Shown here in pieces: positions 23,301 to 32,020 of a DNA stretch of 64,000 nucleotides (its first letter is position 1; each line of letters starts with the position of its first letter). This DNA is from Porites lobata (Eukaryota > Cnidaria > Anthozoa > Scleractinia > Poritidae). The notes under the pieces are model-generated. The model did no database searches, was not told the DNA's origin, and was given only the letters and a program-made list of their open reading frames with translations. A program made the translations under genes and the position numbers. The stretch covers positions 817,501-881,500 of the forward strand of contig CALNXK010000070.1 of NCBI GenBank assembly GCA_942486035.1, written 5' to 3'.

Positions 23301-24471
23301 AAATGATGCCTTTTCCCTTTTATTATTCCTCAACGCTACCAAATTTGTAATGCTTAGTGTGTTGACTCAAACAGAGACGGTTTGCCCGAAAATTTCGGCA
23401 AAACTACTGCCCAATAATGCAAAACGTCAGGGGCACCCAACGAGAAGATAGTTCAAACCACTTAACAATAGCATTGTATGATTTAAACGGTAGATATAGG
23501 CATATTTTTATCCCCTATAAATTTTTCATCTGTTCGGATTTCCTAGCTGAAAGTCTAGTGATCCGAAAATTATAGGGATCAAAACTTACGTTTTCGAAAA
23601 TTTCAGACAGAAAAAAGGCTCCCGAAAATTCTAGGTGACCTTTTAAGGGTAAAAATCCGTTTAAAATGGGCAAATATACCATTTTTTAGATGTTCAAAAA
23701 TCCTAGGAGAGGCAGGCAAGCAAGAAATTCTACAACAAATGTTCAGAAAATTCTAGATCGCAAATCGTCGTCCGAACAGATATTTTCCGAAACTTTTTGT
23801 TGGGTGCCCCTGATCGTCGCTCATCTTTGCTTAAACTCTCCAATGAGACAGACCAATTGAAACGACTCAACGTGGCTTTCAGACCATATTTCAGTACCCA
23901 AACAGATACAACAGCAAACTGACCAACTACTTTTTGTTCCAAATGCACCCAGGAAACGTTTCACTACAATTCCAGTCTCTGGAGGAACAAAGTCGACTTT
24001 AATCTTCCAGGAGGGGAGACTGGCTTGGACACTCACGAGACCAAGTTACCGACTTATTGGAGCACACCGTTTAACAAGATCTGTCTTGGAATGAAGGTCG
24101 ATCAGCAGTTCAAGTCTGTTGTCATCAACTATCAAGCCAGATCCCTGTATTCACTGATCGCAGATAACATATACCGAAATACTTCACTGGGCAGTGACAC
24201 GTGGAAGAAGCTCATTGGGTCTCAGGCCTCTTTGCAAACCAACTGTAACAAGGAAGGATTCAACGTTCTATGTGACGGCAGCAGCAACTCCAAAGCGAGA
24301 ATTGGTATCGTTGCTAACAATGAAGATGACTGTGAAAGCTGCGACTCCAGAATCGGGTTTGGCACTGGAGGGGATTATGATGACTCCAACACGTGTGGCA
24401 ATGAAGCTACTTATGATGCAGATAATGGCGACCAGCACATCAAAGCCATGGGATACATCTTGGTCCAATAA
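14308..24471 (+). CDS. Secreted PAN-EGF-cbEGF-fibrinogen-like protein (7 exons, 419 aa)
   Basis: Exons: 14,308-14,386; 16,823-17,076; 17,649-17,763; 18,995-19,117; 21,906-21,939; 22,975-23,110; 23,953-24,471. All junctions have AG/GT signals and matching phases, and the total is 1,260 nt. Exon 1 encodes a hydrophobic leader starting MGVVLHYSIFFMLYMHS, so the protein should be secreted. Residues about 27-111 form a PAN/apple-type domain with seven cysteines. Residues 112-149 are an EGF module (CHNNGTC, CLCPSGFTGEHC). Residues 150-190 are a calcium-binding EGF (DINEC, C-x-N-x4-Y-x-C). Residues about 193-419 are a fibrinogen-related-like domain with GGGGWTLVMK and a DDSNTCG segment, ending GYILVQ; this ending differs from the classical vertebrate form. 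The role is probably extracellular recognition, adhesion or matrix, by family only. The introns hold MITEs and a relic of a lost second cbEGF exon. Confidence 0.85.
15720..16055 (+). repeat. Dispersed repeat copy A (partners near 31,340-31,870 and 57,790-58,330)
   Basis: This intronic segment shares, in the same order, blocks such as CGAGAAATGAGGAGG, TTTTTACTTCCTACTTTAT, AATTCAAGGGCC and AAATTACATCATTG with two other places in the window. The 31-kb copy is inverted. No transposase is seen; it is probably a non-autonomous transposon family. Confidence 0.65.
17507..17566 (+). repeat. TCATCA-rich microsatellite upstream of the EGF exon
   Basis: Imperfect TCATCA/TCATCC repeats, also present at the left edge of the window before the duplicated EGF exon. 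Confidence 0.8.
19410..19437 (+). pseudogene. Truncated relic of a second cbEGF exon
   Basis: After a good acceptor the sequence reads ACATCAATGAGTGTAATGCG and matches the start of the second cbEGF exon at 2,120. The match stops after 28 bp, at GGAACTCA, and unrelated sequence follows. The fibrinogen-like gene therefore once had two cbEGF exons in this duplicated block. Phase continues correctly from the 18,995-19,117 exon to the 21,906 exon without it. Confidence 0.75.
20130..20300. mobile_element. Imperfect hairpin element in intron 4
   Basis: A purine-rich arm with GAGATAGCAGAG repeats pairs with a pyrimidine-rich arm (TCGCTCTCTCTACTATC) around a CCCCACATGGGG centre. Ends near GTAGCATGG and GGGGACTACTCG are uncertain. 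Confidence 0.5.
23427..23813. mobile_element. 387-bp MITE in intron 6, TIR TCAGGGGCACCCAAC
   Basis: The ends TCAGGGGCACCCAAC and GTTGGGTGCCCCTGA are inverted copies of each other, and purine-rich inner parts also pair (CGAAAATT-type words). A half element with the same end, followed by a similar subterminal sequence, starts at 25,872. No clear target duplication was identified. Confidence 0.7.
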
Positions 24472-24599
24472 TCGCGGTAATTCGCTGAGAAACTGCCTTC
24501 AAACCGCAGTCAAAAAGGCAGAAGTGGCCCTTAAAGACAACTAAGATACTTTTTATTGTTGTAATATGTTGTTTTAATCGAAGAAAGGATTGGCGCTGA

Positions 24600-24621
24600 A
24601 ATAAAAAAGACTTAAAATAAA
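24600..24621 (+). promoter_or_regulatory. Polyadenylation signals of the fibrinogen-like gene
   Basis: Two AATAAA hexamers (24,600-24,605 and 24,616-24,621) lie 129-150 bp after the stop codon at 24,469-24,471, a usual distance for a 3' end. Confidence 0.6.
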
Positions 24622-24790
24622 AGACTGTTCTTTGACTATCTTTCTCGACATCATTTCTAAGAGATGAAGGATCGCCTCAGGTTAAAAGATAACTGTGCCT
24701 CCTCTTCCGGGTTTTTTTTTTTTTGATTGACATGAGCACGTGACAAGGAGACACGAACATGTGTTTTTGAGTCTTGGGTTGACTTATTTA

Positions 24791-25766
24791 AGGGACTTGT
24801 CAGAAATTAGCAGGGGGAAGGGGAGGTGGAAAAAGAGAGAGGGTCACAACTTTTTGAGACTCAGAAAAGGGAGGGGTCATGAAAAATGGGCCGTTAACAG
24901 GGGGAGGGTCATGCAAATATACGCCCGTGATCATGTAGAGGTTCACCCACAGAAGAAAAAGGAAGTTCTTTATTTGGTGAAAAAAAGAAAAAACAAAAAC
25001 AAAAACGGAACAATATGGATATAAACTGTGAAGTACTATTGCAAGAATTTAACAAACAACTACTTTTCATTTATAACAATGCTATAGAGTCTTATTGCAA
25101 TTATGAATAATGTTGTTATTAATGTTATTAGAGTTTTGGCTTTTCATCACTGTCTTCATCAGCATCACCATCAATGCTGCTGTGAGCATCTTGATCATCA
25201 TCATTTATGTCATCAGCATTTTATTTTAGTAATTTTATTTTATTAGCTTCGCATTGATACAATCACTTTCATCATCATCATGATTTTCATTTAAGTTGAA
25301 GCGTAGATATTGCGTGATAATGTTCTGTGATTCATTGGTGAACAATCCCTTCTCAAAGGCATATGGGATATATTGCGTTTTGAGGAGCCCACTTAGTCCT
25401 TCATAATGAAGAGATAATGGGCCAAAAGGCTCTGTAACGTCATGTGACTCTTGCTTAGGTGCGATGGTTTCAATAACTCTTTTGCAGTCAGCTTCCATTC
25501 TTTTTGCCCTAGCTTTTTTGGCTTTCCTTTTATTTTGTTTTTGTTTCCTTTTTTCTTGTTGGCTTGGAATACTGCACCTTAAAGAGCCTGGAACATTTAT
25601 CTTTCAATTCTGTAATATTAAGGTGGGGAGGTTCATGATCTTTTAGGCCAAGCTCAAGGGGAGGGTTAGCAAATTTCACTCCCATTGCAGGGATGGGTCA
25701 CCTAATTTCCGAACCCAAAGTTAAAATTCCCACCCCCTCCCCCCTGCTAATTTCTGACAAGTCCCT
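24791..25766. mobile_element. 976-bp TIR element nested in a BEL/Pao LTR-like sequence
   Basis: The left end AGGGACTTGTCAGAAATTAG and the right end are perfect inverted repeats for 27 bp, with weaker pairing to about 38 bp. The flanks rejoin: sequence before 24,790 and after 25,766 matches a continuous stretch at about 29,110-29,215, so this element was inserted into a copy of that sequence. Inside, on the minus strand, is an open frame ending at 25,235 (listed separately). No target duplication could be fixed. Confidence 0.75.
25235..25604 (-). CDS. Unrecognised open frame inside the 976-bp TIR element
   Basis: On the minus strand an open frame of about 120 codons runs from near 25,604 to the stop at 25,235. 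Its only internal ATG gives 87 residues (25,498-25,235). The upstream part is strongly basic (Q-, K- and R-rich, including KRKAKKARAKRM) and the end is acidic (NENHDDDESD). I recognise no family. It could be a captured host exon, a decayed transposase segment or chance. Its position inside an element bounded by inverted repeats favours element cargo. Confidence 0.25.
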
Positions 25767-26315
25767 GTTCGCGTTTTGGTAGTCGACTTCTCGACATTTG
25801 GTCCACTGAGCCGGGATATTTTGAGTGACTTTGAGAGCGAAAGTGTGAAAAACAAAGGCGTATAGTGTTATTCAGGGGCACCCAACGACTGTTTTCTGTA
25901 AAATATTTGTTCGGAGATGCAAATATTGCCTAGTATATTCTATTGCTTAAATACGGCTAAAAAGTTCTATAAGAGCGTTCCATTCAGGTACAATTTTCGA
26001 ACCTTATCTTAAAAATTCCCTACCATTTTCTGAGGTGTAATTTTTCATCTTTTACTCCTCATGTTAGGCTAATTTTCGTACAAAAAAGAAACCTAAAATT
26101 TTCGGATTCAAAAATGAGATGGAAAGAAGAACAAGAAAAATTCTCACTTTCGTAAAACGTTTAACTGCATCTAAAATTTTCGGAGTTATACTACCACATG
26201 AGAAATTTCTGCAATTTCATTGGCTTAGAGCAGTGGTAATTCAGATTAAGATTAAGATCAGATTAAGGTGAAAATTACAAACCATTTGTGGTTAGTAGTA
26301 TAAACAAAAAATAAC

Positions 26316-26464
26316 ATGATTTGTACGTGATATTTGGCATAAATACCACTTGTGATATTTCCAAATTGTCACAAATTTCACTCGCCTAACCGCTCGTGAA
26401 AATTACGTATAACAAATTGGAAATATCACTCGTGGTATTTATGCCAAATATCACTACAAATCAT
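26316..26464. mobile_element. Hairpin MITE just upstream of the BEL/Pao coding remnant
   Basis: The left arm ATGATTTGTACGTGATATTT and the right arm ending ACTACAAATCAT pair nearly fully; the inner arms GGAAATATCAC and GTGATATTTCC continue the palindrome. Confidence 0.75.
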
Positions 26465-26479
26465 GCTATTACCTATACA

Positions 26480-29065
26480 AATACTTGTGAAACCTTCAGG
26501 ACAGTCACATGCTGACAGAGTACCATATGCAGTCGAGTCACCTCTTGGTTGCGCAGTCACTAACTGGTTGCCCGGAAGCAAAAGGTGGCATCACCATACA
26601 ATGCGTTTAAAGTGTATGAAACAAGTGCTGGCGAAGAGGAGGAGTTGCAGCAGTTGCTTACTGCTCAATCAGAGGTAGAGTCATTAGGTGTAGTGAAGCT
26701 AGCAGATCCCGTGCGTTCAATTGAGGACAGACGAGCGTTGGCAGTAATGGAGCAGACGACTAAGAAATTGGTGGGTGAAGACGCTTATGTGTCGGGGCTG
26801 CTTTGGCGTGAAGAAGACCCATCGCTTCCTAATAGCAATGACATGGCTGTGTGGAGACTTGAATCGTTGAATCGTTAGAGAAGAAGTTAAGTTTGAAAAT
26901 GATCCCGAAATTAAGGAACGATATGTAAAGTCAATCCAGGATGACATTGAGAAGGGTTATGTGAGAAAACTAAGCGAAGAAGAAGTATGCACTGATAGCA
27001 AAGTGACCTGGTACTTACCACACCGTTTCGTTATCAATCCTAAGAAACCTAATCGTCTCAGGAGAGTATATGATGCATCAGCGAAATTCAGGTGTCAAAG
27101 TACTAATGATAAAATGTAAACGGGACCAGATTACTTGTCGTTGTTGTTTAGTGTTTTGCTTAGATTTTGCGAATCAAGAATTGCATTAGCAGCAGACGTG
27201 GGAGAAATGTACCACATGTTGCGTCACCTGAGAGTGATCAGCCAGCTATGAGGTTCCTTTGGAGAGAGTCACCGGATGAACAGAGTGTCTACCAGTTCCA
27301 GAGGACACTGTTTGGAGAAGTGTCGGCGCCATCTCGTGCCAACTGTAGGATGAGGCGGAATGCGGAAGAGAACGGGGGAGATCAGCCTCTTGGAGTCAAA
27401 ACCGTCTACAAGTATTTTTACATGGGCGATGGCCTACCGTCCAGCGACTCAAGAGAAGAAGCCATAGAAATGCGGAAACAAATGACGGAATTACTGCTCC
27501 GTGGAGGCTTCTACCTGCAAAAGTGGTTAATAAACGTCCCTGAGGTATTAGCAACTATCCAGGTAGAGGATAGATCTCCACGTTTCCTTGAGTTGAGTGA
27601 AAATACAGTTACCAACAGACCGTGCATTGGGCTTTACGTGGGATGCTCAAGAAGATGTATTTAGGTTCAATGCACTTAAACGAGAAGCAGCTACTACAAA
27701 GAGAACAATCTTAAGCCAAGCGTTCTCTGTGTGGGATCCTCGAGAACGTCTCCTCCCGTTTTCAATCAGAAGCAAGATTATCCTTCAAAATCTGAATCGC
27801 TTAAAGTACGGATGGGATGATGAGTTAAAAGAAGCTAATCTTCGTGGGTGGCGCAAATGGTTTAAAGAATCAGAACTGCTTGAAACTGTGCAAATTCCGG
27901 AAGCACTATTCAGACGGACGAGCTATTTCGAGAAACTAACCTGCATGTGTTTTGTGACGCGAGCCAAGATGCTTACGGAGCGTGTGCGTACCTTAGACGA
28001 GAGTTTGAAGATAATGTAGTTGAATGCAGACAAGTCGCTGGGAAAGGTCGAGTTGCTCCTCTTAACGAACAGTCTGTCTGTAGACTGAACTTATGGCCTG
28101 TAATGGGAGCTCTTAATGCTGCCCGTTTAGCTGAAACACTAGCGGTAGAGTTAATGACAAAGATAGAGAAGATAACCTTTTAGGGTGATTCTACCACCGT
28201 TCCTCATTGGATTCACCAGACGAGCTACAACTACAAGGCGTTCGTTGGAAATCGAGTATCCGAGATTCACACAATCATGAGTAACTTGGAAACTGCACTA
28301 GGGGCGGGTGCGGTGAGCTGGAGATACGTGTCGACAGGTGATAATCCTGCAGATGATATCACCCGGCGATTCCACCCTGTAGAACTAAACGTGAATAATC
28401 GCTACAGCGCTGGGCCGAAGTTCTTCTACAAATCAGCCAAGTTGACGAAAGAAGACACGAGAGAAAGGAAAAGGCTAAGATGGGTTGGAGTTTCCAGGGA
28501 AAGTGAGCCTGTGTTGGGATGGAAAAGATATCCGTTCGTAGCTAAACTAAGAAGGGTGCTGGCGTACGTGATGCTATTTGTAAACAATACAAGAGTAAAG
28601 AAAGAAGTGCGTCAGTCGGGATCGCTAACAGCAACAGAGTTAAGAGCTGCTCAGAGCCACCCAGTGAAGAGAGCGCTAGTAGAGTTTTTTGGCGAGGAGA
28701 TAAGGTGCCTGGAAAATGGTCAGGAGGTTCATAAGCGGAGCAGAATCAAATCCCTTTATCCGAGAATGGAAGGTGGATTTCTAGTAGTCGGTGGAAGGTT
28801 GCAAAAAATCCCAAGCCCTCCCTTACACGACACGACACCCGAAGATAAAAGACTCAAATCATGAGCTTGCGTAGCAGATCATTGTAACTACCACCATCCA
28901 CCAACCGAACCAACCACGAGGAATATGGCCTTTGGGTAGGATTGTGTCTACTCATCCTGGACAAGACGGTATGGTCAGTGCAGTCATCACAGTGCGTACT
29001 CAATACGGGGAGTACAAGAGACCAATCACAAAACTGTGTTTCTTAGAGGAAGCGGAGACCTAGGT
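26480..29065 (+). mobile_element. Decayed BEL/Pao LTR retroelement (protease end, RT, RNase H, integrase edges)
   Basis: The broken frames follow the BEL/Pao pol order. A protease-RT linker (EDRRALAVMEQT, LPNS) is at 26,585-26,878. RT N-terminal parts (WYLPH, NPKKP, VYDASAKF) are at about 27,010-27,120. A middle RT segment is at 27,167-27,664. RNase H (FCDASQDAYGACAY) is near 27,945-28,180. The linker (DNPADD) and integrase N-terminal edge are at 28,277-28,860. A C-terminal DUF5641-like piece (PLGRIV, PGQDG) follows at about 28,925-29,065. Stops, frameshifts and an apparent loss of the integrase core make it non-functional. LTR-like flanks share sequence at about 24,690-25,800 (interrupted) and 29,100-29,215. 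It is an old genomic copy. Confidence 0.8.
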
Positions 29066-29215
29066 CTAGAAACTGTAAGTCGTCTTGACTCTGTTTCCTG
29101 ACTAGGCGCGGGAATGTGCCTCCGCTTCCGGTTTTTACGATTGACCTGAGACACAAACGTGTTTTTGCGTCTTGCGTTGAGTTAACAGTGTTCGCGTTTT
29201 GATAGTCGACTTCTC

Positions 29216-29654
29216 AACAATAACTGAGCGGTCCCAATCAAAGAGTACCGACCGTGACGAGGTAATCGACAAGAGCCGTGGGCAGTATGATATTCATCCC
29301 TGGGTATTGTTATTAATGACATTATAAAAAGATATGGGGAATCAATCTGACCTGAGACAAGCCCAGGACAGACTGAATTAAAATTAGGTAATCTGGAACC
29401 CGACTTACTCGATTGGGAGGACGTATGGGTCGCCAATCGCCCTTCGTGTCGGACAAAGTGAAGTGAATGGGACAAAGTGTGCCAATGTTTCACTTTTTAT
29501 ATCATTAATTAATTGTGAAGAGACCTTATTTTAGGAAGTTTATACCACGGAATGTTAAAATTCAAGGTTTTTATTGACTGGACCAGAATGTGCATCGATA
29601 TGGGACTTATCCATGATTCTGACCACTGACTCGCTTCTATCAAATTTTAATCCG
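29216..29654. other. Intergenic, no feature recognised
   Basis: Sequence after the 3' LTR-like flank contains no open frame with recognisable similarity and no strong inverted repeat. Confidence 0.5.
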
Positions 29655-30060
29655 TTTGAAATAAGCTTCAAATAATTTATAAGCGGAGCCTCAAACTACG
29701 TTACAATAACTAAGGGGTAGAAAGGATTAGCGAATGGTGTAATGCTCGTGGTGAGGATTTTGACGATAAATAGAAGCTTAATTAGTGAATTATTCCAACA
29801 GACTTATAACTGACCACATGAAACGAACTTTCGGTTTTCAGGTAAACTTTTCGGCAATTTTCACTTCATCTTTTTTTGGTTTTAACAATTTATTCAATTC
29901 GGTAGTCAATAGATCAACCAAACAACTCAATATTTGCTAGACAGGACGAAAAACAATGGTATCAACAGCAAATAAAATCAGTTGTAGTATCATAGTTGAT
30001 AAGCAGGTGAAATGGTTATCAAGCCTGTCAGCCTGTCTCTTTGTTATACATGTATCTTTG
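29655..30060 (+). repeat. Dispersed repeat pair, copy 1 (partner about 55,935-56,325)
   Basis: Blocks beginning AAGCGGAGCCTCAAACTA and continuing through AGGATTAGCGAA, CATGAAAC, ACTTTCGGTTTTCAGGTAAA, CAACCAAACAACTC, and GTGAAATGGTTATCAAGCCT appear in the same order at both sites. Length is about 400 bp with small indels. The nature of the repeat is unknown. Confidence 0.75.
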
Positions 30061-30719
30061 GACTTAACGGCTCACAACATTTAAGAGCAACCAATAAAAA
30101 CGTTGCATTAATTTATTCAGTCACAATTAATGAAAAAACAACAAAGGATTGTGCACCGTCAGGATGTAAGGATCCTTACATAGGTAAACTGCAGCATTTT
30201 GTTTTTATCTTTGATAATTGCTGACTTTAATTTCATAACCAGTCTCCTCCACTGATCTCATAACGCAGATGAATTGTTTCTATCATTGATGTAAAGCAGA
30301 AAATTAGAAAATTGAAGTATCACGAGAATACGATCATTTGTGTCAAAGAAAAAGTTTCAGGGGACATCACCACGAAAAACAGACGTCAGCCGAAAAAACT
30401 CAGCGAGCAAACTGGAAACCATCCATATTTTGCCTTGGTACTGGGATGACACGCTCTAGATCTCTTGTACGTGTTGGATGGTATTTCCAAATATGGCTGC
30501 ATTAGAAGCACAGCGATTCCGAGCCTGCGAATACGACTGCCTTTCAATACTCCCTGCCACTGGGGTCGTGCTCACATGGTGCGGAGCGAGTTCAATCGTA
30601 CGCGGGGTACTATTCACATCATAGACAGCCTTAGTGACCACATGCAGTACCTGAGGTCCCTGAGCCATTAGACGGGCTTCATTTACAACCGCTGATGATT
30701 ATCTAAAAGATTTTTTTTG

Positions 30720-30960
30720 CTGCTTTTCCTGGCAGGTTACCACAGGAGCCAATTTCCTTGCTTCTTTAAAACGCCAGCCAAAATCCTTGAGGGGAGAAGA
30801 CATGAACGGGAGTATGGCCTGCATGGCAGGCGCCGGATTAAAGGCGAAGGACGCGCGTTCCCCTCGGGCGGCCTGTTAAATAAATAATAACCGGTGACTG
30901 CAACGCAGGCTAAAAGGAGTACAAGTATTACAAAAAAAAAACCCTAAAAAAACAGGTCAG
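30720..30960 (+). repeat. 3'-flank segment of cathepsin Z duplicated at about 61,905-62,790
   Basis: Blocks such as GGCAGGTT, TTCTTTAAAA, GAACGGGAGTATG, GCAGGCGCCGGATT, GACGCGCGTTCCCCTCG and CTGCAACGCAGGCTAAA recur downstream of the second cathepsin Z gene in the same orientation. That copy is split by an insertion at 62,084-62,655. This extends the cathepsin Z duplication well beyond the coding exon. Confidence 0.8.
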
Positions 30961-31339
30961 TTGTACACTTTCAGCTTAATATTTTATTATGCAAACTCAA
31001 AAAAAAATTTACATGCTTATGAAATTTAAACAGTGGGAGACAGAAGTGCGACTATAAAAAATGTTGCTTGACTATTTAGTCTCGCTTGCGTAAGCAGCAA
31101 GACTCAATATGCAATGCGTATTTCTTCGTATTGAGGACACAAAAGGGGGTTGTGTCAGGCGTTCCTTGCGGAGACCGTGGAAACTGGGAATAAGAATCGT
31201 TGCGTGGTCGAAGCCACGCATGTTTTGCGAAGAAAGCTTAAGAAAGATTAAATTTAGAGCTTTTCCGAAACGTGTCGGTCCACGAATTCCATCGCTTCAA
31301 AGCGTTGACTACTTTGAAACAAGTGAACACTACTGAGTT

Positions 31340-31870
31340 GTCGAAACAAAATAAGAATCTTAATTAGCAAAACTGCTATGGTCGGGTGTTGTGAACTTTC
31401 ATTGTATGCAAATGGCTCTTGTGATGAGCATGCCGTTTATTTTCAGCGATGATTGAAATGACGTGCCATGTAAATCACTTTTGATATCTGGCAATGACGT
31501 AATTTCTCTGGAATCGAGGCCCTTGAATTTTCGTGTATAGAGTATAGGGTATAGAGCATAGAGTGTTTTCACTCAAGTGGCCAGCATCTATGCAAATTTA
31601 TTGGAACAAAAGAAAACGTTTGCATATGAAAAGAGTTCAACTCCCACAGGATTGGTTTGGGACACCAACATGGCCGCCGTTACGTCATGTGAAAACACTC
31701 TGACCGCGGACGAATTTCCGGTCGTCGCTAACAGGCGTACTAAATCACTTCAGAAACAAATAAAATAAAGCAAGAAGTAAAAACCCTTTCGAAAGTAAAT
31801 CCTGTTTCGTGTAGAATTAATCGCCTCCTCATTTCTCGATCTAATCTCCAAGCAAGTGAGACTAAAAGTC
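31340..31870 (-). repeat. Dispersed repeat copy B (inverted relative to copies A and C)
   Basis: Reverse-strand matches to 15,720-16,055 and 57,790-58,330 include GATTTACATGGCACGTCATT, AATTCAAGGGCC and a segment around GATTAGATCGAGAAATGAGG. The intervening part here (31,560-31,770) is unique. Confidence 0.6.
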
Positions 31871-32020
31871 GCAAAAAGAGCGTTCTTTTTCCTTCACAAA
31901 CTGTCTCTTTAAATGCATACAATCATAAATCTTAAAAGATCCTGAAAAATGAATACTTTACTACCAGATCGCTGTTAGGAAAAAAAAAACTTCGACAATT
32001 TCTTAACATCAATCATTATT

